Shown: positions 36,753 through 46,435, numbered from the stretch's first letter. The stretch is 64,000 bases of DNA from Niallia taxi (GCF_032818155.1 NZ_CP102589.1:1412001-1476000), one strand, 5' to 3'. The notes: generated from the sequence alone by a model not told the origin. Program-made: numbers and translations.

Positions 36753-37352
36753 ATGACTTTAATTATAGGCTTAACAGGCGGCATTGCAAGCGGGAAAAGC
36801 ACCATTTCTAATTATTTGAGATCTCTCAGCTTACCGATTATAGATGCAGACGTGGAAGCACGTTTGGCTGTTGAAAAAGGGGAGCCTGGCTACAGCAAAA
36901 TCGTGGAGCATTTTGGCACTGAGATTTTGCTAGAGGATGGAAGCCTGAATCGCGCTAAGCTTGGCGAAATAGTGTTTCGTGATGAAAAGCAAAGAGCTGT
37001 GCTGAATGGCATTGTTCATCCAGAGGTGAGAAACAGGATGAACCAAAAGCAAAATGAAGCCATTGCAGAAGGGCATATGGCAGTCATTTTGGATATTCCA
37101 TTACTATTTGAAAACAAGCTGGACAGCACTGTCGACAAGACTATCCTTGTCTATGTTGATACAGAGACTCAAATAAGCCGTCTGATGGATAGGAACAAAT
37201 TGTCTCTTGAGCAAGCGAAATTAAGAATTGAAGCACAAATGCCTTTGCAGGAGAAAAAAGCGCTGGCAGACAAGATAATCGACAATAATGGAACTGTCGA
37301 AAATTCTCAAGACCAGGCGCTTAAGATTCTTCAAGACTGGAAGGTACTTTAA
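36753..37352 (+). CDS. coaE: Dephospho-CoA kinase
   Basis: 199 residues from the ATG at 36753 behind AGGAAAAAG; the in-frame TTG at 36729 is less likely. The Walker A GGIASGKS (about 8-15) and the DADV and LDIPLLFE segments identify the enzyme that makes coenzyme A from dephospho-CoA with ATP. In B. subtilis gapB and speD follow here; in this window the next gene is nrdR. Confidence 0.94.
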   Translation: MTLIIGLTGGIASGKSTISNYLRSLSLPIIDADVEARLAVEKGEPGYSKIVEHFGTEILLEDGSLNRAKLGEIVFRDEKQRAVLNGIVHPEVRNRMNQKQNEAIAEGHMAVILDIPLLFENKLDSTVDKTILVYVDTETQISRLMDRNKLSLEQAKLRIEAQMPLQEKKALADKIIDNNGTVENSQDQALKILQDWKVL

Positions 37353-37356
37353 AACG

Positions 37357-37390
37357 TGCTGTCTCATCGATTCGATGGGGCAGTTTTTTA
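37357..37390 (+). terminator. Terminator after coaE
   Basis: CTGTCTCATCG (37359-37369) pairs fully, counting G-T pairs, with CGATGGGGCAG (37373-37383), then six T. Confidence 0.85.
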
Positions 37391-37555
37391 AGAGGAATTT
37401 TTACGTTTTTCATTTTTTTCATCAAGAAATGGATATAATAAGACATACATAAGTGAATTAATTCATTCTATCACTTGTACAAACTAGCACTTTTCTATAA
37501 GATATTATTAATGGGAATCAATACATTGCGAACAATGAATTCGGAGCTGATATAG

Positions 37556-38011
37556 ATGAGATGTCCTTCATGTCAACATAATAATAACCGTGTTCTTGAT
37601 TCACGACCTGTTGATGACAGCCGCTCAATTCGCAGGAGAAGAGAATGCGAGGAGTGCGGTTACCGCTTTACTACTTTCGAAAAAGTAGAAGAAATACCGT
37701 TGATCGTTGTGAAAAAGGAAGGTACCCGTGAAGAATTCAGTCGTGATAAAATCCTGCGCGGCCTCATAAGGGCTTGTGAAAAAAGACCAGTTGCCTTAAA
37801 GCAACTTGAGGAAATAACGGCAGAAATCGAAAAGGAGCTTAGAAGCAACGCCGTTTCGGAGATTAATAGTGAAGATATCGGTGAAATGGTCATGGATCGA
37901 TTGGCAAAAGTAGACGAGGTTGCGTATGTTCGCTTTGCGTCTGTTTATCGTCAATTTAAAGATATAAATGTTTTTATAGAAGAACTGAAAGAGCTGATTA
38001 AAAAAGGGTAA
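37556..38011 (+). CDS. nrdR: Transcriptional repressor NrdR
   Basis: 151 residues. The N-terminal zinc ribbon has CPSC...CEECG and the rest is an ATP-cone that senses ATP/dATP ([16 protein letters not shown]). NrdR represses ribonucleotide reductase operons through NrdR boxes. The upstream region has TATAAT at 37434-37439 and a palindrome TGAATTAATTCA (37454-37465) within a wider AAGTGA / TCACTT repeat, which does not resemble an NrdR box. Adjacent to dnaB-dnaI as in B. subtilis. Confidence 0.95.
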   Translation: MRCPSCQHNNNRVLDSRPVDDSRSIRRRRECEECGYRFTTFEKVEEIPLIVVKKEGTREEFSRDKILRGLIRACEKRPVALKQLEEITAEIEKELRSNAVSEINSEDIGEMVMDRLAKVDEVAYVRFASVYRQFKDINVFIEELKELIKKG

Positions 38012-38100
38012 GACAGCGGTGTTTTTGCGCTGTTATTAGTGAATGCACATGCATTCCACACATGATAAAAGGAGCTGAAGGATTCTTTGGCTCTTTTTTG
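38012..38100 (+). terminator. Two hairpins between nrdR and dnaB
   Basis: ACAGCG / CGCTGT (38013-38018 / 38028-38033) is short with little T tail. AAAAGGAGC / GCTCTTTTTT (38067-38075 / 38090-38099) is the more convincing terminator. GTG-a-ATGC / GCAT-t-CCAC lies between them. Confidence 0.55.
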
Positions 38101-38178
38101 ACTTGTATATTCGCTGAAAAATCATGCATTACAGCTAAGGCTAAGTCGAGCAATAATAGCAAAGGAGTGACTTAGTTT

Positions 38179-39591
38179 ATGTCACAGCATTGGCAGGACT
38201 TGCTTCCAATAGATAGATATCAAGTATCGACAAACGGACTGATAAGTGAGTATGATCGCAAGGTAATTACCTTTTTGTATCAGCCCCTTATCGGATCCGC
38301 CTGTCTTGGATTATATATGACGTTATGGGGTGAGGTGGAGGAAAACAGACTTTGGTCTGCTGACCATTCACATCACAGCCTGATGAATTTTATGGATTGC
38401 GGCTTAAAAGAAATTTATCATGCACGGTGTAAACTTGAGGGAATCGGGCTGCTTAAAACGTTTATGAAAAAAGAAGGGGAAAACCGCTCATTTATCTATG
38501 AATTACAGCCGCCATTGACACCAGAGCAATTTTTTCTTGATGGCATACTAAATGTTTACCTTTACCGTAAAATAGGAAAAGCACAATATAATAGGCTGAA
38601 AAAATTCTTTGCAGAAGAGCGTAAAGCAGATGAGAAAGAGTTTAGGCAAGTTACGAAGGCGTTTCAGGATGTGTTTATGTCTGATCATTCTAGTGTTGTC
38701 CGCTCCACCTATGAGTTGGAAGGCGGAGAAGCACTTGAACAGGATGCTGTGCTGATTGGGAAAAAAGAACAGACGAATATGAAAATTGAAAATGCTAATT
38801 TTGATTTTGATCTGCTTCTTGCTGGGCTGAACGAATCGTTTCTGTCTAAAAAGGCGTTGACAACCAAAGTGAAAGAAGCAATTCAGACATTATCCTTCTT
38901 GTATGGAATCAATCCGATTGAAATGAAAAATATTGTGATGAGTGCGATAAATCCTAACGATGAAATTGATTTGGAGGAGCTGCGAATAGCGGCAAGAGAT
39001 TGGTATCAATTCCAAAATGCCGGCAAGCTGCCGTTACTAGTGGACAGGACACAGCCGCTACAGCTTCAGTCCCAAATTGAGGCACCGAAAACAAAGGAAG
39101 AGGAGCTTCTTAATTATTTAGACACTACTTCGCCTAGGCAGCTTTTAAGGGATATAGGTGGAGGAGCAGAACCGTCAAAGGCTGACCTCCAAATAATAGA
39201 AGAAGTCATGTTTGCACAGAAACTGCCTTCTGGTGTTATTAATGTATTAATTCAATATGTTATGCTTAAGACAGATATGAAGCTGACAAAGGGCTATGTT
39301 GAGAAAATAGCAGGACAATGGGTAAGAAAAAGGATTCAAACAGTCAAGGACGCTATGGATTTAGCTAAAAAGGAACATCAGCAGTATCTTGATTGGGCAA
39401 ATGGCAAAAATACGACCAGCTCTAATAAAGGTTCGAAAAAAGTCATCCGTAAGGAAAAGATCCCAGAGTGGTTTGGACAGGACAAGCCATCCAATACAGA
39501 TGAAAATAACATAGACAAGGCAAATGCCGACGATGTGAATAACGACTTCCTTAAAGAATTAGAAGAGGAAATAAAAAACTTAAGAAAATAG
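38179..39591 (+). CDS. dnaB: Replication initiation and membrane attachment protein DnaB
   Basis: 470 residues. This is the Gram-positive DnaB (not the helicase), which with DnaD and DnaI loads the replicative helicase DnaC and links the origin to the membrane. It begins with the WQDLLPIDRYQV segment; two DnaB/DnaD-type helical domains (about 1-130 and 205-400) are separated by a linker, and a charged low-complexity tail follows (KKVIRKEK, then acidic). The start is ATG behind AAAGGAGTG. dnaI follows with its ribosome-binding site overlapping the dnaB stop. Confidence 0.94.
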   Translation: MSQHWQDLLPIDRYQVSTNGLISEYDRKVITFLYQPLIGSACLGLYMTLWGEVEENRLWSADHSHHSLMNFMDCGLKEIYHARCKLEGIGLLKTFMKKEGENRSFIYELQPPLTPEQFFLDGILNVYLYRKIGKAQYNRLKKFFAEERKADEKEFRQVTKAFQDVFMSDHSSVVRSTYELEGGEALEQDAVLIGKKEQTNMKIENANFDFDLLLAGLNESFLSKKALTTKVKEAIQTLSFLYGINPIEMKNIVMSAINPNDEIDLEELRIAARDWYQFQNAGKLPLLVDRTQPLQLQSQIEAPKTKEEELLNYLDTTSPRQLLRDIGGGAEPSKADLQIIEEVMFAQKLPSGVINVLIQYVMLKTDMKLTKGYVEKIAGQWVRKRIQTVKDAMDLAKKEHQQYLDWANGKNTTSSNKGSKKVIRKEKIPEWFGQDKPSNTDENNIDKANADDVNNDFLKELEEEIKNLRK

Positions 39592-39603
39592 GTGGTGAGT
39601 AGT

Positions 39604-40533
39604 ATGGAAAGCATTAATGATACACTTCGCAAGCTTGGAGCAAACGGCGGATTTCAAGAGCGGTATAAGGCGATGAAGGAACAGGTGCTAAACCATTCTG
39701 ATGTGAAAACCTTCCTAAAAGAAAATGAGGAAGCAATTACACCCCGTATGCTGGAAACAGGCATGATGAAGCTGTATGAATACGCAAACCAAAGTAAAGA
39801 ATGTCAAAAATGTCCGAGCCTAGGTCAGTGCATCAACATGATGCAGGGGTACCATCCTAAATTGGTAATTAACAGGGGAGCAATTGACATTCAATATGAT
39901 GTCTGCCCTCGCAAAATAATGGATGACAGCCAAAAGAAAAAGGAAAAACTTATTCAAAGTCTGCATGTACCGAAGGATATCCTGAAGGCTTCCTTCAACA
40001 CTTTGGACATTGGCCAGGAACGTGCGCAAGCGGTGAGAGCAGCCATAAATTTCGTCAAGCAATACGAACCGGGTCAAAGGCAAAAGGGCTTGTATTTCTT
40101 TGGTGAATTTGGTGTGGGAAAATCATATTTGCTTGGAGCAATTGCTAATGAGCTATCGCAAATGCAGGTTTCCTCGATGATTGTATATGTGCCAGAATTA
40201 TTCAGAGAAATGAAAAGCTCTATTGCCGACAATACATTAAATGACAAGATTGAAAGTATTAAAAGAGAGCCTGTTCTTATGCTTGATGATATTGGTGCTG
40301 AAACCATGTCAAGCTGGATAAGGGATGAGGTTCTAGGACCGATTCTTCAATTCAGAATGCTGGAAAATTTACCGACATTATTCAGCTCCAACTTTGATTT
40401 TGGTGGTTTAGAATACCATTTGACATACTCTCAGCGTGGTGAAGAGGAAAAAATGAAAGCGATGCGAGTAATGGAAAGAATAAGATATCTGGCAGATCCA
40501 ATTCATGTAAAAGGTGAAAATAAAAGAAAATGA
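39604..40533 (+). CDS. dnaI: Primosomal protein DnaI, helicase loader
   Basis: 309 residues from ATG at 39604 (AGGTGGTGA ribosome-binding site overlapping the dnaB stop); a GTG at 39592 would lack one. The N-terminal zinc domain has CQKC...CINMMQGYH...CPRK, which binds the helicase. The C-terminal AAA+ ATPase has Walker A GEFGVGKS and Walker B VLMLDDIGAE. It delivers DnaC helicase to DNA at initiation and restart. A terminator follows although ytxC continues in the same direction. Confidence 0.95.
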   Translation: MESINDTLRKLGANGGFQERYKAMKEQVLNHSDVKTFLKENEEAITPRMLETGMMKLYEYANQSKECQKCPSLGQCINMMQGYHPKLVINRGAIDIQYDVCPRKIMDDSQKKKEKLIQSLHVPKDILKASFNTLDIGQERAQAVRAAINFVKQYEPGQRQKGLYFFGEFGVGKSYLLGAIANELSQMQVSSMIVYVPELFREMKSSIADNTLNDKIESIKREPVLMLDDIGAETMSSWIRDEVLGPILQFRMLENLPTLFSSNFDFGGLEYHLTYSQRGEEEKMKAMRVMERIRYLADPIHVKGENKRK

Positions 40534-40540
40534 CGCTTTC

Positions 40541-40577
40541 AAGGCAGCCCTATTATTAGTGGGCTGTCTTTTTATTT
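40541..40577 (+). terminator. Terminator after dnaI
   Basis: AAGGCAGCCC (40541-40550) and GGGCTGTCTT (40561-40570) with one G-T pair, then TTTATTT. Confidence 0.85.
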
Positions 40578-40663
40578 GCGAAGATTCCCGTCGTGACTTC
40601 TATTTTTTGGTGTATCCCCATATACATTCTAACAAGGATTTTTTTCATAAAGGGGGGTTACGA

Positions 40664-41518
40664 TTGATTGAAGTCATTTTCCAGAAAAAAGGCGATGGAG
40701 AAAAATTGCTTAGACTGATCAATCTTAAATATAAAAATACAGACTGGGCTATTAGCTCCATTCAAGAAGAGCATGAGTTTCGCTTAAAGTTCAGTTGGGA
40801 AACTGGGCAAAACAGTTTGTTTATGCAAACATTGAAAATGGTATTAGCAGAGTTTATTCTTCATTACAAATCAGAGGAATGGGCAAGGCAAGTATTGGTT
40901 GACAGGTATTATTATGCAGATGAAGCAGAGCAGCGACTTATACTTGAAATCTTGCACAGCCTGCTTGAGAAGGAAAGAAGAGACCTTGCAAGCTTACTTG
41001 GCAAAATCCATTTGCATGAATGTCTGGATAAGGCGCTTGGTGACCTGTTAAAGGATAATTTCTCCTTTTCCTTCGACAGCTTTGTTACATTTAGGCTGCA
41101 GGATTACACCCAAAAGCTGAACAGCTATGTAGAAATTGCCATTGATGAATATAAAATGGAGCAGGAATATCAAGTGTTTATTCATACTTTACGGGACTTC
41201 CTGGAAAATCGCAGCCCGAAGATTCAGGCGATACATGTGCTTGTAGATTTAGAAATTCAGTTTTATGACTCGGAGTACAGGGAATTGTCCCAGCAGGATT
41301 TAATGAAAATACTGGACAGAAAGATGTTCACATACCAATCTGTTTATATTGATCCATTTTCGATTGGGCCGCTGCTCTCTCTTGCCCCGAAAAATATTTA
41401 TTTGTACACAGAAGACCGAGAACAGCCAATCGTTCGCACAATCATGAATATTTTCGAAGAGCGGGTTAATATTATGGAGAAAGATGCGTTTTTCCATGGG
41501 ACACCACATACTTTTTAA
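40664..41518 (+). CDS. ytxC: YtxC-like sporulation-associated protein
   Basis: 284 residues from TTG at 40664 behind AAAGGGGGG; the frame is open further upstream but that part overlaps the dnaI end and its terminator. Soluble, acidic, largely helical, with a cysteine-free sequence apart from one residue. It matches YtxC by length and by position between dnaI and thrS. YtxC is annotated as a putative sporulation protein of unknown function. In B. subtilis ytxB lies between dnaI and ytxC; here it is absent, and a related gene is at 45836. Confidence 0.85.
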   Translation: MIEVIFQKKGDGEKLLRLINLKYKNTDWAISSIQEEHEFRLKFSWETGQNSLFMQTLKMVLAEFILHYKSEEWARQVLVDRYYYADEAEQRLILEILHSLLEKERRDLASLLGKIHLHECLDKALGDLLKDNFSFSFDSFVTFRLQDYTQKLNSYVEIAIDEYKMEQEYQVFIHTLRDFLENRSPKIQAIHVLVDLEIQFYDSEYRELSQQDLMKILDRKMFTYQSVYIDPFSIGPLLSLAPKNIYLYTEDREQPIVRTIMNIFEERVNIMEKDAFFHGTPHTF

Positions 41519-41545
41519 TTCCTTTTTAAAATTATAAATGGCTAC

Positions 41546-41574
41546 TTGCATTTAATGTCCATAAAGCATATAAT
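41546..41574 (+). promoter_or_regulatory. SigA promoter upstream of the thrS leader
   Basis: TTGCAT, 17 bases, TATAAT. A second candidate, extended -10 TG-T-TATGAT (41605-41613), starts closer to the T-box. Confidence 0.7.
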
Positions 41575-41639
41575 AACGTACATAAAATACCTATATCGAA
41601 TACATGTTATGATAAGGACAATAGTTTTCTTGTACGGTT

Positions 41640-41868
41640 TTAAGAGAGGGAAGCGCATGCTGGGAGCTTCCTAACACGATGAGAAATGCTTACCACCTTT
41701 AAACTTTAGCCAGGAACAGGGCATGCCCCTTACTAATGGTTAACGGAGGCAGCCGTTATCTGTTTTCTAAGCCGTTTTTTACCTTTGAAAGGAAAAAGCG
41801 GGAATTAGGGTGGAACCACGTGATTATTTCATATAAACTCGTCCCTTTCTACAGGGGCGGGTTTTTTT
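41640..41868 (+). ncRNA. T-box riboswitch of thrS (threonine)
   Basis: The hallmark T-box sequence AGGGTGGAACCACG is at 41807-41820. The terminator stem CTCGTCC / GGGCGGG with seven T follows at 41839-41868. The stem I region contains GAGAAATGCTTACCACC, so the specifier codon is probably ACC (41692-41694), threonine. Uncharged tRNA-Thr stabilises the antiterminator and allows thrS transcription. Confidence 0.93.
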
Positions 41869-41924
41869 GCGTTTTGGTCCTTTAGCATGAAGAGATAAAC
41901 AAGCATTTGAAGGAGGAAATAGTT

Positions 41925-43856
41925 ATGTCAGAAATGATAAAAATTACATTTCCAGATGGAGCGGTTAAGGAGTTTTCTGCTGGTACAACTACAGAAGAAA
42001 TTGCCGGATCAATTAGTCCTGGATTAAAGAAAAAAGCCCTTGCAGGTAAAGTGAATGGTGAACTATTTGACTTAAGAAGACCTATTGATGAAGATGCTTC
42101 TTTTGAGATCATTACACCTGAAAGAGAAGAGGCGTTGGAAATTCTTCGCCACAGTACTGCTCACTTGATGGCACAAGCAATTAAAAGGCTGCATGGAAAT
42201 GTAAAGCTTGGAGTAGGTCCTGTTATTGAAGGCGGTTTTTACTATGATATTGACTTGGAGAAATCACTTACTCCAGAAGATCTGCCTCTAATTGAAAAGG
42301 AAATGGCAAAAATCATCAATGAAAACTTGGAAATCGTTCGTAAAGAAGTAAGCCGTGATGATGCGGTTAAGCTCTTTACTGAGATGGATGATGAATACAA
42401 GCTTGAACTGATTGAAGCAATTCCGGCTGACGAGACAGTAACATTATATGAGCAAGGCGAGTTTATTGACCTTTGCCGTGGTGTGCATGTGCCTTCTACA
42501 GGTAAATTAAAGGAATTCAAGCTATTGAATATTGCAGGAGCATACTGGAGAGGTAATAGTGACAATAAAATGCTGCAGCGTATTTATGGAACTGCCTTCT
42601 TCAAAAAAGCAGATCTTAATGAGCATCTTCGTTTATTGGAAGAAGCGAAGGAAAGAGATCACCGTAAAATCGGTAAAGAGCTTGATTTGTTTATGACTTC
42701 TCAAAAAGTCGGACAAGGTCTTCCATTGTGGTTGCCAAAAGGTGCAACAGTCAGACGAATTTTGGAAAGATATATTGTTGATAAAGAAGAAAGACTAGGC
42801 TATCAGCATGTATACACACCAATCATGGGTAGTGTTGATCTTTACAAGACTTCTGGTCACTGGGATCATTATCAAGAGGACATGTTCCCTGTTATGGACA
42901 TGGACAATGAGCAGCTTGTTCTTCGTCCAATGAACTGTCCACACCATATGGTTGTGTACAAAAATGACATCCACAGCTACAGAGAGCTTCCAATTCGTAT
43001 AGCAGAGCTTGGAACAATGCACCGCTACGAGATGTCTGGTGCCCTATCTGGACTTCAGCGTGTTCGCGGGATGACTTTAAATGACGCTCATATTTTTGTT
43101 CGTCCTGATCAAATTAAGGATGAGTTCAAACGTGTTGTTAACCTTGTGCTGGATGTTTACAAGGACTTTAACCTGACAGATTATTCTTTCCGTTTGTCTT
43201 ACCGTGATCCGCAAGACACAGAAAAATATTTCGATGATGATGACATGTGGAACAAAGCACAAAGCATGCTGAAAGAAGCAATGGATGACCTTGGCTTAGA
43301 TTACTACGAAGCAGAAGGAGAAGCAGCATTCTATGGTCCGAAGCTTGATGTCCAAGTTAAAACTGCATTAGGCAAGGATGAGACACTTTCAACTGTGCAG
43401 CTTGATTTCTTATTGCCAGAGCGCTTTGATCTGACATATGTAGGTGAAGACGGCAAGCAGCATCGCCCTGTTGTTATCCACAGAGGTGTTGTATCAACAA
43501 TGGAAAGATTCATTGCCTTCTTGATTGAAGAATATAAAGGTGCGTTCCCAACATGGCTTGCACCTGTTCAAGTACAAGTGATTCCAGTATCGCCATCTGT
43601 TCATTTTGATTATGCGAAAAAAGTACAAGAGCAGCTTCAAAATCAAGGGTTCCGTGTGGAGCTTGATGAGCGTGACGAGAAAATAGGCTACAAAATCAGG
43701 GAAGCACAAATGCAAAAAATCCCTTACATGCTTGTTGTAGGTGATAAAGAAGTGGAAGAGAATGCTGTCAATGTGCGTAAATACGGAGAGCAAAAGTCTG
43801 AAACAATTCCTTTCGATGCATTTCTTCAAGGTCTTTTGGCTGAAGTAAAGAGATAA
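41925..43856 (+). CDS. thrS: Threonine-tRNA ligase
   Basis: 643 residues from ATG at 41925 behind AAGGAGG. Order: N-terminal TGS domain (about 1-63), editing domain with HxxxH-like [14 protein letters not shown], class II catalytic core with the zinc ligands Cys in RPMNCPHHM, His in TMHRYE and His in IHRGVV, and a C-terminal anticodon-binding domain (about 540-643). Expression is set by the T-box leader. No clear terminator follows, so read-through into the infC leader is possible. Confidence 0.97.
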   Translation: MSEMIKITFPDGAVKEFSAGTTTEEIAGSISPGLKKKALAGKVNGELFDLRRPIDEDASFEIITPEREEALEILRHSTAHLMAQAIKRLHGNVKLGVGPVIEGGFYYDIDLEKSLTPEDLPLIEKEMAKIINENLEIVRKEVSRDDAVKLFTEMDDEYKLELIEAIPADETVTLYEQGEFIDLCRGVHVPSTGKLKEFKLLNIAGAYWRGNSDNKMLQRIYGTAFFKKADLNEHLRLLEEAKERDHRKIGKELDLFMTSQKVGQGLPLWLPKGATVRRILERYIVDKEERLGYQHVYTPIMGSVDLYKTSGHWDHYQEDMFPVMDMDNEQLVLRPMNCPHHMVVYKNDIHSYRELPIRIAELGTMHRYEMSGALSGLQRVRGMTLNDAHIFVRPDQIKDEFKRVVNLVLDVYKDFNLTDYSFRLSYRDPQDTEKYFDDDDMWNKAQSMLKEAMDDLGLDYYEAEGEAAFYGPKLDVQVKTALGKDETLSTVQLDFLLPERFDLTYVGEDGKQHRPVVIHRGVVSTMERFIAFLIEEYKGAFPTWLAPVQVQVIPVSPSVHFDYAKKVQEQLQNQGFRVELDERDEKIGYKIREAQMQKIPYMLVVGDKEVEENAVNVRKYGEQKSETIPFDAFLQGLLAEVKR

Positions 43857-43967
43857 AAAACTTTTCCAAAATACGGAGTTAGACCGAAAAAACAGGAAAT
43901 TATGCAAAAAGTATTGCAATAACGTAAGAATTTTGATAAAATTTTTTTCGTTGTGATAATTCTTTCG

Positions 43968-43997
43968 TTGACTTATCTATTTCGTCTGTGATATAGT
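43968..43997 (+). promoter_or_regulatory. Promoter of the infC-rpmI-rplT operon
   Basis: TTGACT, 18 bases, extended -10 TG-A-TATAGT. The bases from the thrS stop to here (43857-43967) show nothing else. Confidence 0.7.
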
Positions 43998-44003
43998 TAC
44001 TAA

Positions 44004-44161
44004 GGTAAATTGAATATAAAGTTTGAGGAAAAGAAGAAGCACCCGCTTCTCACCTGATTGACACGAATTCCAAGTAGTTAACAGGTATTACGTAAACAAT
44101 TTAGGTCTTACTATGGTTATCGTAAGTGTGGGTGATTTTTGAATCGTCCACACTTTTTATT
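44004..44161 (+). ncRNA. Ribosomal protein L20 leader (autoregulatory attenuator)
   Basis: The leader contains the conserved GAAGCACCCGCTTCTCACCTG segment of Firmicute L20 leaders (about 44036-44056), the AACAGGT and GGTCTTACTATGG parts, and a terminator AAGTGTGG / CCACACTT (44124-44131 / 44148-44155) with TTTTTATTTT. L20 (product of rplT, third gene of the operon) binds the leader, which mimics its 23S rRNA site, and favours termination. Confidence 0.85.
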
Positions 44162-44198
44162 TTGGATGCAAGTCCAAATATGCGATTTCAACTGGGGA

Positions 44199-44264
44199 GT
44201 CAAGTGTCAATTGGTACTTAACACTGAAAAAGAATCGCGAAGCTTTTCTTGTTAAGTTCTTGAC
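44199..44264 (+). repeat. Second long hairpin in the infC leader
   Basis: Nested arms GTCAAG / CTTGAC (44199-44204 / 44259-44264), ACTTAAC / GTTAAGT (44216-44222 / 44251-44257) and AAGAA / TTCTT inside. There is no T tract. It lies between the L20-dependent terminator and the infC start, so it would be in every full-length message. Confidence 0.55.
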
Positions 44265-44306
44265 CCGAACGTTGTATTCGTCAATTAACCTTGGAGGTGT
44301 TTAACT

Positions 44307-44822
44307 ATTAGCAAAGATATGATTTTAAATGAAGGTATTCGTGCTAGAGAAGTTCGTCTTATTGACCAAAACGGTGAACAACTTGGCATTAAAACGAAAT
44401 TTGAAGCTCTTGAAATTGCAACACGTGTAAATCTTGATGTAGTTCTTGTTGCTCCAAATGCCAAACCACCAGTAGCTCGTATTATGGACTACGGTAAATA
44501 TAAGTTTGAACAGCAAAAGAAAGATAAAGAAGCACGTAAAAATCAAAAAATCATTAATATCAAAGAGGTTCGCCTTAGTCCGACTATTGATGAGCATGAC
44601 TTTAATACAAAGCTTCGCAATGCAATCAAGTTCTTGGAAAAGGGCGATAAAGTTAAGGCATCTATCCGTTTTAAAGGACGTGCCATTACACATAAAGAAA
44701 TTGGTCAACGTGTACTAGTTCGATTTGCAGAAGCTTGTACAGAAGTTGCCACAGTGGAATCACACCCGAAAATGGACGGCCGAAGCATGTTCATGACTTT
44801 AGCGCCTAAAAACGACAAGTAA
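44307..44822 (+). CDS. infC: Translation initiation factor IF-3 (ATT start)
   Basis: 171 residues if started at ATT 44307 (reading [21 protein letters not shown]), which is eight bases after GGAGGTG; the ATG at 44319 is 20 bases away. infC genes of both E. coli and Bacillus use ATT, which lets IF-3 limit its own synthesis by discriminating against non-standard starts. The N-domain (about 1-80), basic linker [11 protein letters not shown] and C-domain (about 90-171) are intact. IF-3 binds the 30S subunit and checks the initiator codon. Confidence 0.94.
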   Translation: MSKDMILNEGIRAREVRLIDQNGEQLGIKTKFEALEIATRVNLDVVLVAPNAKPPVARIMDYGKYKFEQQKKDKEARKNQKIINIKEVRLSPTIDEHDFNTKLRNAIKFLEKGDKVKASIRFKGRAITHKEIGQRVLVRFAEACTEVATVESHPKMDGRSMFMTLAPKNDK

Positions 44823-44839
44823 ACGAGGAGGAATACGAA

Positions 44840-45040
44840 ATGCCAAAAATGAAAACTCACCGTGGAGCTGCTAAGCGTTTCAAAAAGACAGGCTCTGGTA
44901 AACTAAAACGTTCACATGCTTACACAAGCCATTTATTCGCTAACAAATCTACAAAACAAAAACGTAAGCTTCGTAAAGGTGCTATTGTATCTTCAGGAGA
45001 TTACAAACGCATCCGTAATTTATTAGTAAACATTAAGTAA
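44840..45040 (+). CDS. rpmI: 50S ribosomal protein L35
   Basis: 66 residues, very basic: [20 protein letters not shown] is the family signature. The start is ATG behind GAGGAGG. Middle gene of the infC-rpmI-rplT operon. Confidence 0.97.
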   Translation: MPKMKTHRGAAKRFKKTGSGKLKRSHAYTSHLFANKSTKQKRKLRKGAIVSSGDYKRIRNLLVNIK

Positions 45041-45065
45041 TTTTTCCAAATAGGAGGGAAATAAT

Positions 45066-45422
45066 ATGCCACGTGTTAAAGGCGGTACAGTTACACGCAA
45101 ACGTCGTAAAAAAGTTCTTAAATTAGCTAAAGGTTATTTCGGTTCAAAACATACATTATACAAAGTTGCTAACCAACAGGTTATGAAATCCCTAATGTAT
45201 GCATACCGCGATCGTCGTCAGAAAAAACGCGACTTCCGCAAACTTTGGATTACTCGTATCAACGCAGCTGCACGCATGAACGGTCTTTCTTACAGCCGTT
45301 TAATGCACGGTTTGAAAGTTGCTGGTATCGAAGTAAACCGCAAAATGCTTGCTGAGCTTGCTGTAAGCGACGAAAAAGCATTTGCTGAATTAGCAACTGT
45401 AGCAAAACAAAACATTAAATAA
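45066..45422 (+). CDS. rplT: 50S ribosomal protein L20
   Basis: 118 residues, basic. The long N-terminal helix ([24 protein letters not shown]) and the conserved [18 protein letters not shown] segment are present. It assembles early on 23S rRNA and binds the operon leader to repress its own synthesis. A terminator follows. Confidence 0.97.
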   Translation: MPRVKGGTVTRKRRKKVLKLAKGYFGSKHTLYKVANQQVMKSLMYAYRDRRQKKRDFRKLWITRINAAARMNGLSYSRLMHGLKVAGIEVNRKMLAELAVSDEKAFAELATVAKQNIK

Positions 45423-45438
45423 GCTTTTTAAGCTTAAA

Positions 45439-45472
45439 ACAAGAAGGCATTTATAATGCCTTCTTTTTGTTT
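45439..45472 (+). terminator. Terminator of the infC-rpmI-rplT operon
   Basis: AAGAAGGCAT (45441-45450) and ATGCCTTCTT (45456-45465) with a TTATA loop, then TTTGTTT. Confidence 0.9.
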
Positions 45473-45497
45473 ATAAAAAAAGATTAGGAGGAAGAAA

Positions 45498-45773
45498 ATG
45501 ACTATCCAAATCATTTGTATATATTGGCTTCTTATTAATCTGTCCGGATATTTTGTTATGAAAATAGATAAGGATCGGGCTAGAAGGCATGCTTATCGGA
45601 TCAGCGAAAAACAATTATGGACTGTTGCCTTTTTGTTCGGAGCATTAGGCATGACACTCGGAATGAAGCAATTTCGCCATAAGACGAAGCATACAGCCTT
45701 TAAAGTGGGTCTTCCAATGCTAGCAATAGTGGAGACAGTAGTACTCCTATATATATTAAATGAATTAGCATAA
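45498..45773 (+). CDS. ysdA: DUF1294 membrane protein (YsdA)
   Basis: 91 residues: a first membrane segment (about 4-22), the family's KxDKxxARxxxxRxxE motif (KIDKDRARRHAYRISEKQLW), a middle hydrophobic segment (about 42-57) with a GMTLGMKQFRHKTKH motif, and a last one (about 70-90). Function unknown. The start is ATG behind AGGAGGAAG. Follows rplT as ysdA does in B. subtilis. Confidence 0.88.
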   Translation: MTIQIICIYWLLINLSGYFVMKIDKDRARRHAYRISEKQLWTVAFLFGALGMTLGMKQFRHKTKHTAFKVGLPMLAIVETVVLLYILNELA

Positions 45774-45835
45774 ATTCGAAGGTTTGGCTATACACTTAAG
45801 TAACAGCATGATTCTCACAAACTGAAGGTGATAGA

Positions 45836-46435
45836 ATGGAAGATCAATTATCCATGCTTTTTGTTATGGTAGAAATAGGCGGGGTACTTGCACCGATAGC
45901 GTTTATTCTCTTTCATACCTTAAGGCAAGTGTTGTTCATCCCGCCAATGCTAGTTTGTATAGCCGGTGGAGTCCTTTTTGGCGTAACATTTGGAACCATC
46001 TATTCGGTCATAGGTTTGACAATAAACTGTCTGTTTTTCTATATTGTCATTCACCGAATGCCCAAAACGCATCAAAAGCTTAGTGTCTTGAAGAAAAGGT
46101 GGTTCGGTGAATACCGCAATCTTACAACAGGTCAAGTAGCGGTTTTAAGGCTAATCCCTTTTATCCATTATCATCTCTTAAACTTCTGCCTTCTGGAGCG
46201 GACAAAAACTTTTAAGAATTATTTAAAATCCTCTTTTGCCACGAATATACCGCTTGCCTTTTTTTATACTATTTTTGGGCAGTTTATCAGCCAGTTTTCA
46301 CCAACGATGATTATTGTTATTTTATTTGCATTAGCTGTATTAGTGTATATTTTGCGAGAGAAAATGACCATTATTAAATGGCATGAGTTTTTTAAAGAGG
46401 ATAAGCAAGAAAAAAAAGCTAAACACTCTGTTTAG
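45836..46435 (+). CDS. TVP38/TMEM64 family membrane protein (YtxB-like)
   Basis: 199 residues with about five hydrophobic segments. The loop around RQVLFIPPMLVCIAGGVLFG (glycine-rich, flanked by an arginine) is the SNARE-associated/VTT domain signature shared with DedA and TMEM41/TMEM64 proteins, some of which act as lipid scramblases or transporters. In B. subtilis the member ytxB lies between dnaI and ytxC; that position is empty here, so this may be the same gene relocated, or a paralogue. The start is ATG behind a weak AAGGTGAT. Confidence 0.78.
   Translation: MEDQLSMLFVMVEIGGVLAPIAFILFHTLRQVLFIPPMLVCIAGGVLFGVTFGTIYSVIGLTINCLFFYIVIHRMPKTHQKLSVLKKRWFGEYRNLTTGQVAVLRLIPFIHYHLLNFCLLERTKTFKNYLKSSFATNIPLAFFYTIFGQFISQFSPTMIIVILFALAVLVYILREKMTIIKWHEFFKEDKQEKKAKHSV

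Noticed and set aside
37454..37465. Palindrome TGAATTAATTCA as an NrdR box
   Set aside because: NrdR boxes are about 16 bases with an ACA...TGT-type core; this AT palindrome does not fit, so I list it only as an unassigned repeat in the nrdR entry.
40514..40663. Upstream extension of ytxC overlapping dnaI
   Set aside because: It would run through the dnaI terminator hairpin. TTG at 40664 follows AAAGGGGGG and gives the expected family length.
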